Numbered from the stretch's first letter, positions 10,938 to 22,640 are shown. The stretch is DNA of 64,000 nt from Aldrovandia affinis (GCA_029706075.1 JAINUG010000321.1:158694-222693), one strand, 5' to 3'. Translations and numbers: made by a program. Notes: generated by a model from the letters alone, not told the origin.

Positions 10938-13025
10938 GCAAGGTCAACCTATTTGTCTGATCTGATTGAGCATAATAAGAATAATCCTAAATTTATTTTT
11001 GATACAGTTGCCAACTGACAAAGAACCAGATTGAAACCAATGCTAAGCCTCCGGCAGCCTATAATAGTAATGATTTCATGAACTTTTTCTCTGAGAAGAT
11101 TGAGAAAATTAGAGATGAAATTACTAAAATGGCACCTTCTGCTGTAGCGGACACTGATCAGAAAGCACAGGCTTACCAGGACAGGGGTCCTATGGCTACG
11201 CTTGAGTTTTTTAGTGCTCTGGAGTAGACTGAATTTTCTAAATTGGTTATGTCCTCCAAACCATCTACTTGCCAATTGGACCCAATCCCAACAAAACTTG
11301 TTAAAGAACTTCTTCCTGTTATGGGGCAATCCATGATAGACATTATTAATCTGTCTCTTTCATCAGGCTATATGCCAAATTCTCAAAAAGTGGCAGTAAT
11401 TAAGTCACTTTTAAAGAAACCAAAACCTTGACCCAGAAAATCTCAGTAACTACAGGCCAATTTCTAATCTTTCTTTTCTTTCAAAAATTCTAGAGAAAGC
11501 TGTAGCTCAGAGACTGACTTCATTCCTGATATCAAATGACATCTATGAAACTTTTCAGTCAGGATTTAGGCAACACTATAGCACTGAGACTGCTCTTATT
11601 AAAGTTGTCAATGATTTACTGATATCAGCTGATCGTGGATGTGTCTCTATTCTTGTGCTTTTGGACTTAAGTGCTGCGTTTGACACAATAGACCACCAAA
11701 CTGTTCTGAGCAGACTTGAAAACCTAGTTGGACTGCATGGACAGGCACTCTCCTGGTCTAAATCTTACCTGTCAGATAGGTATCAATTTGTGCAGTTAAA
11801 TGATGAGCCCTCTGCTCTCATCAAGGTGGAATATGGGGTCCCTCAGGGTTCTGTTTTGGGGCCATTATTGTTCTCCCTTTACATGTTGCCACTTGGTGAT
11901 GTCATTCGTAAACATGGCGTACATTTTCACTGCTACGCAGATGACACACAATTATACTTATCAATGAAACCTGGCGAAGGACAATTCGAACAGTTGGAGG
12001 CCTGTTTTAAAGACATAAAAGACAGATAATTTTCTATTGTTGAATACTGATAAAACAGAGATGTTGGTCTTGGGGCCCAAAAACCTCAGAAGAGGGTTAT
12101 CTGATTCATCTCTTAATCTGGATGGTTGCTCTGTTGCTGCAAGTTTGATGGTAAAAGACCTTGGTGTTACTATAGATCATGGTCTCTCATTTGACAGTCA
12201 CATAAAAAACATTTCCAGAGTAGCCTTTTTTCACTTGAGGAATATTGCCAAAATTAGGGGCTTCCTGTCATTAATAGATGCAGAAAAATTGGTACATGCC
12301 TTTGTTACATCTAGATTAGATTATTGCAATGCATTACTGTCTGGCTGTTCCAATACCTCACTCAGGAGCCTACAACTCGTACAGAATGCTGCTGCAAGGA
12401 TCCTGACTAGAACAAAGAAGTATGAGCACATTAGTCCTGTGTTAGCGTCACTTCACTGGCTTCCTATAAACTATCGTGTAGACTATAAGGTACTTCTCTT
12501 AACTTATAAGGTGTTGCATGGACTTGCACCTTATTTGCACCTTGCACCTCTTATTTGACGGATCTACTTCATCCCTACAATCCCCCACGTTCACTTCGTT
12601 CACAAGATGCAGGCAACTTGGTAGTCCCTAGAATATCAAAAAATACAGCAGGTGGCAGAGCTTTCTCCTATAGAGCTCCTTTACTGTGGAACAGTCTACC
12701 CGTCTCTGTGAAGAAGTCAGACACGGATATCTGGAGGGATGAGGTCCACCCCACCCCTACACTTAGAATGCCCTTCCGGTGGTCTGTTAAGCCTCATGAG
12801 CCCCAAGGACTATTTGTTTTGTTTTTCTCTGTATCCCACAATTTTCCAGGAGTTCATCTCGACCGCCTTTTAAGGGGACAGGGAATAATTTTCCAGTCTC
12901 CCACATTGGTTCCAATGGTTTTCTGGTTTTTTGATTCCCTCTGGAAAATGCCAATTGTGAAGCGCTGTGTGACAACCTGTTTCTAAATGGCGCTATACAA
13001 AAATAAAGATTGATTGATTGATTGA
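10938..13025 (+). pseudogene. L2-clade LINE (L2-C), 5'-truncated, reverse transcriptase to 3' tail
   Basis: Starts in the endonuclease-RT linker (LSDLIEHNKNNPKFIFDTV). The RT follows: [131 protein letters not shown] and ASLHWLPINYRVDYK. Frames change at about 11220, 11430, 12030 and 12555, so it is inactive. The 3' end has ATGGCGCTATACAAA, AATAAA and a (GATT)n tail at about 13006-13025, standard for fish L2/CR1-group elements. The stretch 12730-12950 does not look like the rest and may be a small insertion. Confidence 0.87.
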
Positions 13026-13930
13026 GTATATACCTAGTTTTAATTATTTCTCTGCTATATCACTACAGTATCTGGTTTTGCCATCCTCGTTGTATCAGAC
13101 CAACTAATGGCTGCTTACTGGGAACAGTAAAAGAGGAAGGTATGCTAAGTTTATAGTATTTGTGTCAATTGCATCTATGTCTTGTCGGAACTGAATATCA
13201 TGTTTGCATGTACTAGGAACTGAAGTGAGCAGGAGACTTAAAACCTGTACTTTATTGTAGGCAACAACTCAGTGTAGCTCAACTACAAGTGACCACTGTT
13301 TTTCCCATCTAATTGTTAGTATTGCTATTTTGTGCGAGCAAACATTCTACCCTTCCGGTGGTTTATTCCCCTTTGTGTACAAGTGTGCCCGATACTAGCT
13401 GTGCCCTGTTTGGGTTTGTTTTGCTGATTTTCCTGTTTAATTGTATGGAGGCTTAGGCCCTTATTTTCTGTCCTACGGGTGTAGTAGGCCCCTACCTGTG
13501 TGGGCTCCTAGGTCCTTAGGCTAACGGGGAGCAGGCGCCTTCCTTTTGCCCGTTCCCTACGTTTTAGCATGTCCTGGAGTGCCATGTAATGTCATCGTGA
13601 AGTGCAACAATACTTTGCCATGTTTGGTGTGCATCTTGAGGGCCTCTAGTGTTTCCCCTCTCTCCCATAACCTCCCCGCCCTGCTAGGTAGGGGAAGAGG
13701 AGAGTCAGTCATGCTTCTGCACCTCCTCCTTTAGAGTGGGGCAAGTTGCCCACACTCTGGCCTCCCTACGTTGGTCGAACCCACAGGGATTCGGTCAAGG
13801 GGTCACCACCCTTAACCCTCACCGCCTTATTCTCCCTGGAGTTAGGACCTTCTGCTTGCAGTGTTGATCTTAAGGGTCTCTTTTAAGGTTTGGTTTCAGG
13901 GCACAGCTCTTGTAGAAGGACCTCTGGGTA
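13026..13930 (+). repeat. Unclassified dispersed repeat, copy 1
   Basis: Related over nearly its whole length to 49579-50520 in the same orientation. Shared landmarks: CACTACAG-ATCTGGTTTTGCCATC, AACTAA-GGCTGCTTACTGGG, GGAGACTTAAAACCTGTACTT, GGCTCCTAGGTCCTTAGG, GTGTGCATCTTGAGGGCCTC and TCTCCCTGGAGTTAG. No credible protein. It abuts the L2-C tail. The family could be an LTR or an untranslated part of a larger retroelement; I cannot assign it. Confidence 0.7.
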
Positions 13931-14432
13931 ACCACACTACTGGCCTGCGAGCCTCTAAACATTACATTACATTTGACATTTTAAGCATTTAGCAGACGCT
14001 CTTATCCAGAGCAACTTACAAGATATGCATAAATGCATGGTAGGAACAATCATAGTTCACGCAAGAGATCAGTGCAGTAATACAGCAATAGATATCATTG
14101 CAGGCAGCTGCATACCATACCTGTAACACTGGGAAGGAAAAGGTTAGTACAATTTATTTTATTTTATTATATATTTTTTATTATTATTAAATGGAATAAG
14201 CAGGGGTATATAGTGCTGAGCAAGTAGGCAGTGGTGATGCCAATTACCTAGATGTACAGAATTCAGTGGTAGTGGAGTATGAAAAGGTGGGTTTTGAGTC
14301 TCTTGCGGAACATTGCAAGTGATTCCACGGTCCTGACCGATTGCGGAAGGTCGTTCCACCAGCGAGGGGTCAGCACAGAGAAGAAATGAGACCACGAGGA
14401 GCAGCTGCCAGGCGCCCGGCGCGATGGGGCAG

Positions 14433-15707
14433 TCACTTTGCCAGAGGAGGCGGAGCGGAGGGGTCTGGCTGGGGTGTAGGGAGTGATGAGTGACCGGAGG
14501 TATGGGGAACAGTACCTCTAGCCACTTGAAAAGCAAGCACCACTGATTTGAATCTGCGTGCTGTGATGGGGAGCCAGTGCAGACAGGAGAGTAGAGGGGT
14601 GACGTGGGTGAACTTTGGCTGGTTGAACACCAGAGGAGCGGCAGCATTCTGGACTAGTTGCAGTGGCTTGATGGCACAGACCAGTAGGCCTGCCAGCAAG
14701 GAATTGCAGTAGTCCAGACATGAGATCACCAGGGCCTGTACCAGGAGTTGTGCTGCCTCTTGGGTGAGGAACAGTTGGATCCTCCGGATGTTGTGGAAGG
14801 AGAATTGGCAGGTCCGAGTGATTGCTGCAATGTGGCCCGAGAAGCATAGCTGGTTGTCCAGGGTCACTCCAAGACTCCTGGCAGACTGGGACGGAGACAC
14901 TATCGAGACTTCCACGGTGACTGACGCATCAATCATCGGGGAGCCCTTCGCTGGGAGGAAGAGCAGCTCTGTCTTCCCCAGGTTCAACTTCAGGTGGTGG
15001 GTGGACATCAATGCAGAGATGTCAGCCAGGCATGCAGAGATCCGTGCCGGGACCTGGGTATCAGATGGAGAGATGGAGAGAAAGAGTTGAGTGTCATCAG
15101 CATAACAGTGATGAGCAGAAATAACAGAGCCAAGTGACTTGGTATACAGTGAAAATAGGACAGGGCCTACCACCGAGCCCAGCAGGACTCCGGTAGAGAG
15201 GGTGTGAGGAGAGGAGAGAGATCCTCTCCAAGCCACCTGGTAGGACCGGTCAGCCAGGTAGAACTCGAACCATGTTAACGCAGATCCAGAGATTCCCATC
15301 TCGACGAGAGATGAGAGCAGGATCTGGTGGTCCATGGTGTTGAATGCTGCCGACAGGTCGAGGAGGAGGAGGACGGATCTAAGGGATTGGGACTTAGCCC
15401 CATGAAGAGCCTCAGTGACCGCAAGGAGAGCAGTCTCTGTGGAGTGGCCTGCTCTGAACCCAGATTGGTTGGGATCAAGCAGGTCGTTCTGTAAGAGATG
15501 AGCAGGCTGTTGGTTATAGACAGCCCGCTCTAACATTTTGGAAAGGAATGGGAGGAGAGAGACAGGTCGGTAGTTTGAAATAACAGCAGGATTCAGAGAG
15601 GGTTTTTTGAGGAGGGGGACAACATGAGCACATTTGAGGGAAGAGTGGACAGAGCCAGAGGAAAGAGAGGAGTTAATGACATTGGAGACAAAGGGGAGGA
15701 TGTCCAT
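14433..15707 (-). CDS. L2-B reverse transcriptase, 424-codon open frame
   Basis: The longest uninterrupted frame in the window. It copies element RNA into DNA at a nicked target in living L2 elements. Visible motifs: [93 protein letters not shown] and LDYCNSLLAG. Compared with the 31.2-kb copy it has lost four residues just before HCYADD, and near 14520 it shifts frame, replacing the normal C-terminus with a short Pro-rich tail. The Met at 15707 is only the first ATG; homology extends upstream in another frame, so the true polyprotein is larger. Unlikely to be functional. Confidence 0.85.
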   Translation of the reverse strand: MDILPFVSNVINSSLSSGSVHSSLKCAHVVPLLKKPSLNPAVISNYRPVSLLPFLSKMLERAVYNQQPAHLLQNDLLDPNQSGFRAGHSTETALLAVTEALHGAKSQSLRSVLLLLDLSAAFNTMDHQILLSSLVEMGISGSALTWFEFYLADRSYQVAWRGSLSSPHTLSTGVLLGSVVGPVLFSLYTKSLGSVISAHHCYADDTQLFLSISPSDTQVPARISACLADISALMSTHHLKLNLGKTELLFLPAKGSPMIDASVTVEVSIVSPSQSARSLGVTLDNQLCFSGHIAAITRTCQFSFHNIRRIQLFLTQEAAQLLVQALVISCLDYCNSLLAGLLVCAIKPLQLVQNAAAPLVFNQPKFTHVTPLLSCLHWLPITARRFKSVVLAFQVARGTVPHTSGHSSLPTPQPDPSAPPPLAK

Positions 15708-16169
15708 AGCAATGGACTGGAAGAGGGGGGAAGGAATGGGATCAAGAGAGCAGGTGGTGGGATGGTAGGAAAGGACAGGCTGAAGGATGTCTGAGTCAGG
15801 GAGGGGTGAAAAGGAGGACAGAGGGGTGAGAGGTTTAGGTAGCCAGATGGGTGAGGGAGAAGTCGGGGGGAAGGAGGTGCGAATTACATCGACCTTCTCG
15901 TGAAAGAAGGATGCGAAGTCATCCGTGGTTAGAGAGGAGGGGGGTGGGGGAGGAGGAGGGGTGAGGAGAGAGGAAAACGTAGAGTAGAGTTTACGAGGGT
16001 TAGAAACTGAAGATTGAATTTTGGAAAGTAAAAATGCAGACTTAGCAGAGGTTAGAGGAGAAGGAAGCCAAGAGTGTGTGGAAATCAGTCAGAGCTACAT
16101 GGGATTTTGATTTTCTCCATTTCCTTTCTACCGCTCGCAGTTTCAGTCTGTTAGCCTGAATGGAGTCGG

Positions 16170-17358
16170 TTAGTCAGGGGGCCGGGGGCGGAGGCGCGCA
16201 GGTTTAGAGGACAGAGGACAGTGTGAGTCAAAGGAGGAGGAGAGAGAGGAAAGTAGGGTGGATGATGTTTCCTCAGCAGGTAGCTGAGAGAAGGCATCAG
16301 TAGGGGGAAGGGAAGATAGAACAGTAGCTGACAGGGCAGTGGGGGAGAGAGAGCGGAGGTTGCGATGGACAAGGACAGCGTGAGCAGGTGAGGATGGTTT
16401 AGGCACAGAGGGGAGGGGGAGGGAGAAAGACAGAAAGCAATGGTCAGACACATGTCGAAGAGATACCGTAAAGTTGGGTGATGCGCAGTTCCTGGTGAAG
16501 ATCAGGTCCAGTTGGTTACTGGCTTTGTGGGTGGATGGGGATTCAGCCAGGGTGAAGTCGAAGGACTGAAGCAGGGGGAGGAATGCAGAGGCCTGAGAGG
16601 TCTCCCGCGGCAGGTTGAAGTCACCGAGGAGTAAGACGGGGAGTGCCATCCTCAGGGAAAGCACTGAGTAGGGCATCCATCTCATCTAGGAAACTCCCCA
16701 GTGGACCTGGAGGGCGATAAAGAACAATGATGTGCAGTTTACATGGCATAGTGACAGTGACAGCATGAAATTCAAAGGAGGAGGGTGAGAAGTGAGGAAG
16801 AGGAACAATACCAAATCTCCACAGGGGGGAGATCAGTATACATGTCCCTCCACCTCTACTTGTGGGTCATGGAGTGTGGGAGAAGGTGTAGGCAGCGGAG
16901 AGAGCAGCAGGGGTGGCCGTGTTCTGTGGAGTGATCCACGTCTCCGTGAGCGCCAGTAACTGCAGGGAGAGTAGGGAGGCCTGGGCCGAGATTAAATCGG
17001 CCTTCCGGACAGCAGACTGGCAGTTCCATAGTCCGCCTGCTACCACCACGTCAACACCGGGAGACCTAGGAGGGAGGATGAGATATTGAGAGGTTTTGGG
17101 TGTGAGTAGAATCTCTCCTTCTAGGCAATCTAGAAGAGGAGACGTGGACTGGAATAGGGAGGTAGCATGTACTGATAGATGCAGAGGAAGTAGAACAGGG
17201 AGATACAAAACTATGATACTTACCGTGCGGCGAGCACTCCCTAGCTGGCCCCCCTCGATGGACTCCTGCAGGTAGACTCCTTTGTCTTTGTCCGCCGAGT
17301 CTTCGTTCAGTGAGGCTAGGAAGGTGAGGCTGCCAGGAAAAGCTACCGCTATCCACAA
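16170..17358 (-). pseudogene. L2-B apurinic-type endonuclease domain
   Basis: Two frames cover it. 17358-16867 has LWNCQSAVRKADLISAQ and LLALTETWITPQNTATPAAL, the N-terminal metal-binding region with TETW. 16685-16170 has LLLGDFNLP, NQLDLIFTRN and HVSDHCFLSFSLPL, the GDFN and SDH catalytic boxes. A frame break lies between them at about 16690-16860. In the family this domain nicks the target to prime reverse transcription. The Pro/Ser-rich linker to the RT follows at 16170-15710 with stops. Confidence 0.82.
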
Positions 17359-17386
17359 CTATGGTTGCTTATATGTGGCGAATGCC

Positions 17387-18142
17387 CCCTGACAACAATA
17401 CAGACTAATTATCAACTCACAGGTTCCTCCCACTAATCAACTACAGACACGGGTGCTACGACTGTTAAAAGAAAACCGATTGAAATGCTAAGTATCAATC
17501 AACTTTGAACTAAATCTTCTAAGCAGCGACTGAAGCTAGTAATCGAGACTAATAAACTGTGGAACAAAAGCAACAAGCTACTAATTAAGCTAACAAAGTA
17601 ACGAGAGCTGCTACTGCAACAAGTGAAAACAGGCAGCGAACGCAGAAAACTACACACAAAGTCTAATGCTGGGTAACCAACACTTACTAGAATGCAACGA
17701 GATGACTCTTACCGTGATCGAATGCACACTGCTGAGATTCGGCCAATAACGCGCTTAAGTCCTCCCTGACAACAATACAGACTAATTACCAACTCACAGG
17801 TTCCTCCCACTAATCAACTACAGACACGGGTGCTATGCCTGTTAAAACAAAACCGATTGAAATGCTAAGTATCGATCAACTTTGAACTAAATCTTCTAAG
17901 CAGCGACTGAAGCTAGTAATCGAGACTAATAAACTGTGGAACAAAAGCAACAAGCTACTAATAAGAGCATCTGCTAAATGCTTAAAATGTAAAATGTTCA
18001 TGTTAAGCTAACAAAGTAACAAGAGCTGCTACTGCAACAAGTGAAAACAGGCAGCGAACGCAGAAAACTACACACAAAGTCTAACGCCGGGTAACCAGCA
18101 CTTACTAGAATGCAACGAGATGACTCTTACCATGATCGAATG
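17387..18142 (-). repeat. Tandemly duplicated 5' UTR unit of L2-B copy 1
   Basis: About 372 bp (17387-17758, starting CCCTGACAACAATACAGAC) is repeated at 17765-18142 with few changes. In element orientation these are two monomers upstream of the coding region. The outer monomer carries about 41 extra bases at roughly 17962-18002 that match the L2-B 3' terminus (GAGCATCTGCTAAATGCTT then AAAATGTAAAATG). A promoter role is plausible by analogy with monomer-type LINE 5' UTRs but is inference. Confidence 0.85.
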
Positions 18143-18341
18143 CAGATTTTTTTTCCTTTAATGTAAATGTCACAGTCGTAGAGTGATGGACTACGAGTTT
18201 CCTGTTATTCACTGCTTGCATTAACAATGTGTGGTTTGTGCTGGCATCATTTATTATTGCCGTTTGATATTAAGATTATTATAAATGCCATGATACACAA
18301 AGTGTGTGAATTAATACTTATTATTGCATGAGTGCTAATTT
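18143..18341. other. Spacer between L2-B and the Rex1-like LINE
   Basis: AT-rich, no gene. Its first 23 bases (from CAGATTTTTTTTCC) recur identically at 23367-23389; see findings. Confidence 0.5.
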
Positions 18342-18731
18342 AATCAATCAATCAAGCTTTTTCTTGTAATTCCAGCCATATACAGTGTAGTCTACAGTGG
18401 GACAAAATTGCGTTTGTCCTGGTCCTTGTGGAATATATACAATCTATATACAAGACATACAAAACAAGGACAGGGCTGTATGCCCAGGATTGGACATGGT
18501 GCAAATAGCAAGACAGTGCTAGTGAAATAGACACGACAGTGCAACTCCATACAGTAAAAAGTCAGGACAATGTAAGACAAAACAGTAAGTACACAATAAA
18601 CTAATAGAATAAATTAAAAAGTACGTAATAAAAGATAATAGTGTCTAAAGTATGGGGTAGCAGCATGGTATAGTGGGTGGAGATAGTCCCTGAGAAAAAT
18701 AGTCCAGAGAAAAATATAGTGCAACAGGCAA
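18342..18731 (-). mobile_element. Rex1-like LINE, 3' UTR distal part and tail
   Basis: Begins with AATCAATCAATCAAG, the complement of a (GATT)n LINE tail, followed by non-coding 3' UTR. It is separated from the rest of the same minus-strand element (20179-23125) by the inserted piggyBac derivative. Confidence 0.7.
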
Positions 18732-20178
18732 CCCCCTGAGGTCCGTGCTTAGCTCAGAGAAGCTTTGTGATTTTGGTGTCGTCTGATATTTATCTCAATT
18801 TCATCAACTTAACCCCCTGAGGTCCGTGCTAAGCTTAGAGGAGGTTTGTGATTTTGGCGTGGTCTGATATTTATCTCAATTTCATCAACTTAACACACAC
18901 TTACTCCAAAGTGTTTGATATTTTTATTTGAAGGACAATCACAGCTACATTTATATGCCATCAATAGTTTGGTCAGTATCATATGCAGCTTGTAAATAGA
19001 TCTACAAACACACAAGTTATAAAGAGTAAATTTTTCTGCCGTCACATAAGTTGTGAAAGCACACACTAAACTATAGTGACAAATTGTTTTGCCAATGTGC
19101 GTTTGTTCATCAAGGTCTTGGTTATGTAAGGGTGTGAAAATAGTTTAGCACATATGAGATCTAAATAGCTAAAAACCTGTTTTTATCAGAACTGGTCACA
19201 TTTATTTCAGGCTGTGGGAGGGCTATATGCTAATTTACTGAATATTCATGATCCACACCTGAAAGATCTGTCAGATGGGCCATCTCTCTCTCAAAGACAT
19301 CTTGCAGAGTAGCCTACGCATTTCTTGCGACCAACAGAAGCCAGTTTGCCAACATCCAAAGTCTGTTTGGCAGTGGGCACAGACACATGATCAAAAGTAA
19401 CCCGTTTTCTGGGTTTAAGATATTTATCTTTAAACGTCTGTAGGAAAACTAAAGCAAAATCCGTGTCTTCGTAGACATAAACAAGACAAAACAAAATAAC
19501 CAACGATCAGGAACAAACAAAACGTATCCAAAATCTCTGAATAAACTAAACGCTGGGAATCTAAACCACAATAAGCACACAAACAAGTTATCGAGAGGCA
19601 AGAAACATTAATCACAATAGGTATTATCAAGCTAAGCTAGATAATGTTCAAGCGCCGAAACAGAATGCCAGCTGGTTAAATATCCTCCGTTAATTATTCG
19701 CAGCAGTCCGGCAATTCTGATTGTTTCCGTATAGCGTCACAAGACGCGGAATTCATATATTTTCACGAGTATTTGAAAATATGGTAAATAAAATATCAGC
19801 ATACACCGTCTGTTGCTGGCAGCTCATAACTGTAAACACAGACAAGATGCGATATAATGTCGGGACATTGTTTACGCTGCGATTTCACACATGGCCCCAT
19901 GCCCCTCCCCGAGACTAGCACCTAGTTACCATGTCAATAGAAGGGGAATGGTACTTCCAGGTAAAACAGAGAGTAAAAGGCAGGGTTTACTTTTGGTCTA
20001 ATTAACCTAATTTATAAAATCTCATATTATTTGCCAGTGCTCAAATTGGAAAATCGTGATTCTAAGGTTTCTGTCAATGTTTTTGCCGCGTGTGTATGAT
20101 AAAATCTCACTAAGTTTGAAATAGTAATATACTTTTATTGCTGCTCGGATCATCGGCGATCCAGTCGACCTCAGGGGG
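18732..20178 (-). mobile_element. Internally deleted piggyBac element
   Basis: Ends CCCCCTGAGGTCCGTGC and (complement) CCCCCTGAGGTCGACTGG, matching the 4945-9514 element. From 18813 about 480 bp of the left end is collinear with that element, then only the C-terminal transposase segment survives (19290-19440: TFDHVSVP, LDVGKLASVGRKKCV). After that come about 280 bp of unrelated filler and about 440 bp of the other end. The left end is present twice: 18732-18808, then TTAA at 18809-18812, then 18813 onward. It needs a transposase from elsewhere. The host is the 3' UTR of the Rex1-like LINE. Confidence 0.87.
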
Positions 20179-20527
20179 TTGCCTGACAGCTTGGAGGGAA
20201 AAGCTGTTGCAGAGTCTGGCAGATTTTGCCCGTATGCTGTGGTACCTTTTGCCAGACGGCAGGAGGGAAAAGTGTCCTTGGGAGGGGTGTGAGGGATCCT
20301 CCACTATGCTGCAGGCCTTGCGTGTGCAGCATTTGATGTAGATGTCTTGTATAGAAGGGAGAGGGACCCCTATGATCCTTTCAACTGTCCTTACTATCTG
20401 CTGCAGGGACTTGCAGTCTGAGACGCTGCAGTTCCAATACCAGGTAGTGAGACAGCTGGTCAGGACACTCTCAATGGTGCCCCTGTAGAACGAGGTGAGG
20501 ATGGTGGGGGGGGGAGGCTAGCTCTCC

Positions 20528-21509
20528 TCAGTCTCCGTAGGAAGTGGAGACGCTGTTGTGCTCTTTTCTGATTTCTAGCCACTCCACCTCCTCTCTGTAT
20601 GCTGACTCATCATTGTTGCTGATGAGACCTACCACCGTCGTGTCATCAGCAAACTTGATGATGTGGTTTGAGCTGTACTTGGCAGAACAGTCATGGGTCA
20701 GCAGTGTGAACAGCAGTGGACTGAGCACACAGCCCTGGGGGGCACCAGTGCTCAGTGTAGTGCTGCTGGAGGTGTTGTTTCCAATCCGAACTCTCTGAGG
20801 TCTCTCCGTCAGAAAGTCCAAGATCCAGTTACAGAGGGAGGTGTTCAAGCCCAGCAGCCCCAACTTCATCAGCTTTTGGGGGATTATCATGATGAAAGCT
20901 GAACTAAAGTCTATGAACAGCAGTCTTATATAGGTGTTTGTATTGTCCAGGTGGGAAAGGCCCAGATGGAGGGCAGAGGATATGGCGTCCTCAGTGGACC
21001 GGTTGGCACAGTATGCAAACTGGCAGGGGTCTAATGAGGTGGGGAGCCTGGTTTTCATATGGTCCATGACTAGTCTCTCAAAGCACTTCATTAAGGTTGG
21101 AGTGAGTGCTACAGGGCAATAGTCATTGAGGCAGTCGATTTCTTCGGCACTGGTATGATGCTGGTGGCTTTGAAGCATACTGGGATGACCGCCTGGCTCA
21201 GGGAGATGTTGTAGATGTCTGTGAGGACCTCTGCTAATTGGTCTGCACATTTTCTGAGCACACGACCAGGTATGTTGTCAGGTCCAGCAGCCTTGCATGG
21301 GTCGACTCTGGACAGAGTCTTCCTGACGTCAGTGTGGACAGGCACAATACCTGATCATCGAGAGGAGGGGTGGTCTTCCTTGCAGGCACGTAGTTCAGTG
21401 CTTCAAACCGTGCATAGAAATCATTCAGCACATCTGGGAGGGAGGCATCGCTGTCACAGGCACGAGGTGCGATCTTGTAGGCAGTGATGGTCTGGATGTC
21501 CTGCCACAT
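20528..21509 (-). pseudogene. Rex1-like LINE reverse transcriptase
   Basis: Frames 21509-21234 and 21345-21109 carry the finger region ([25 protein letters not shown]); 21250-20528 carries the palm: [87 protein letters not shown] and [14 protein letters not shown] (the FADD box). The frame then breaks at YREEVEWL and passes directly into 3' UTR. The thumb segment expected after the palm is missing, so a deletion joined the palm to the UTR. Two frame changes confirm inactivity. Confidence 0.85.
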
Positions 21510-22026
21510 GCGCCACGTGTCTCTGGTGTCCAGAAATTAGCCAGGGGTTTTCCGTGAGTACGTGCTCTTTGCTTCTCTAATGGCTCTGGACAGGTTGGCC
21601 CTCGCTGTCTTGAGGGCTGCCTTGTCACCCGATTTGAAAGCAGCATCATGGGTTTTCAGCAGTGCACACACCTCAGTGGTAAGCTATGGCTTCTGGTTGG
21701 CTCGTGTAGTGATGGACTTACACAGTAACATGGAGACAGTAACATCATCTATGCACTTGCTGATGTAGTGTCACAGATGCTGCATACTCCTCCAAGTTAA
21801 TGTGTTTGTCACAGGAAGCAGCTTCCTTGAACATGCTCCAGTCTGTGTGGTCGAAACAGTCCTGCAGTGTTGAGGTGGCTCCTTCTGGCCACACTCTGAT
21901 CTGCTTCAGAACTGGTTTGGCTCGTTTTAGCAGCGGCCTGTATGCTGGGATTAGCATAACAGAGATGTGGTCTGAGGAGCTGAGGTGGGGGCGGGGGGCA
22001 GCCTTGTAAGCATTGTGAGTATTTGT

Positions 22027-22640
22027 TTAAATAAGGTCCAAAGTGTTTGCCTCTCTGGTTGCAAAGTTCACATGTTGATCAAATTTGGGCAGAACTGATT
22101 TGAGATTTGCGTGGTTGAATTCCCCTGCAAGAATGAAAAAAACGTCGGGATGAGCGGTTTGCAATTCACTGATAGCCCCGTAGAGTAAGCTCAGTGCCTC
22201 CTTAGCGTTGGCGCTGGGAGGGATATACACAGCCGTTATGACAATGGCGGTGAATTCCCTTGGCAGATAATAGGGTCTGCATTTAACAGTCATGAACTCC
22301 ACCAGCGATGAACAGTAACTCGAAACTACCGAAGCATTTGCACACCAGTCTTTGTTGATGTAAACACACAAACCACCACCGCGGGTCTTACCAGACGCTG
22401 AGACTTCTCTGTCCGCACGGAAGGAGGTTAGCCCATTTAGCTGGATGGCTGTATTGGGGATGTTGTCATGAAGCCACGTTTCCATAAAAATAAAAGTGCA
22501 GCAGTCCCTCATCTCACGCTGGGAAGACAGTTGTAGTCTGAGGTAATCCAGTTTATTGCCCAAGGAGCGGACATTGGAAATAATTATTTTGGGAATTGCC
22601 GGTCTGCTGGGGTTAGCCTTTAGCCTAGCACGGATCCCGG
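22027..22640 (-). pseudogene. Rex1-like LINE endonuclease domain
   Basis: Shows PKIIISNVRSLGNKLDYL upstream of the 22563 start, then FMETWLHDNIPN (ETW metal site), RGGGLCVYINKDWC, ITAVYIPPSANAKEAL and FILAGEFNHANLK. The usual GDFN is GEFN here: the Asp is replaced by Glu, which may reduce metal binding. The frame ends at 22027, and the following linker (21957-21745, [17 protein letters not shown]) is shifted. Confidence 0.85.

Larger units (their letters stand above)
13960..17360 (-). mobile_element. L2-B LINE copy 1, nearly complete
   Basis: Runs 5' to 3' on the minus strand: endonuclease (17358-16170), linker, reverse transcriptase (15707-14433), short 3' UTR, and a 3' end (about 14070-13960) with the stem GCTCTGGATAAGAGC followed by GTCTGCTAAATGCTTAAAATG and an ATGTAATGT-type tail. 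It is the reference copy for the family seen at 9951, 24107, 30918, 36108, 45002 and 59526. Its 5' UTR continues to 18142 as a tandem duplication. Confidence 0.9.
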
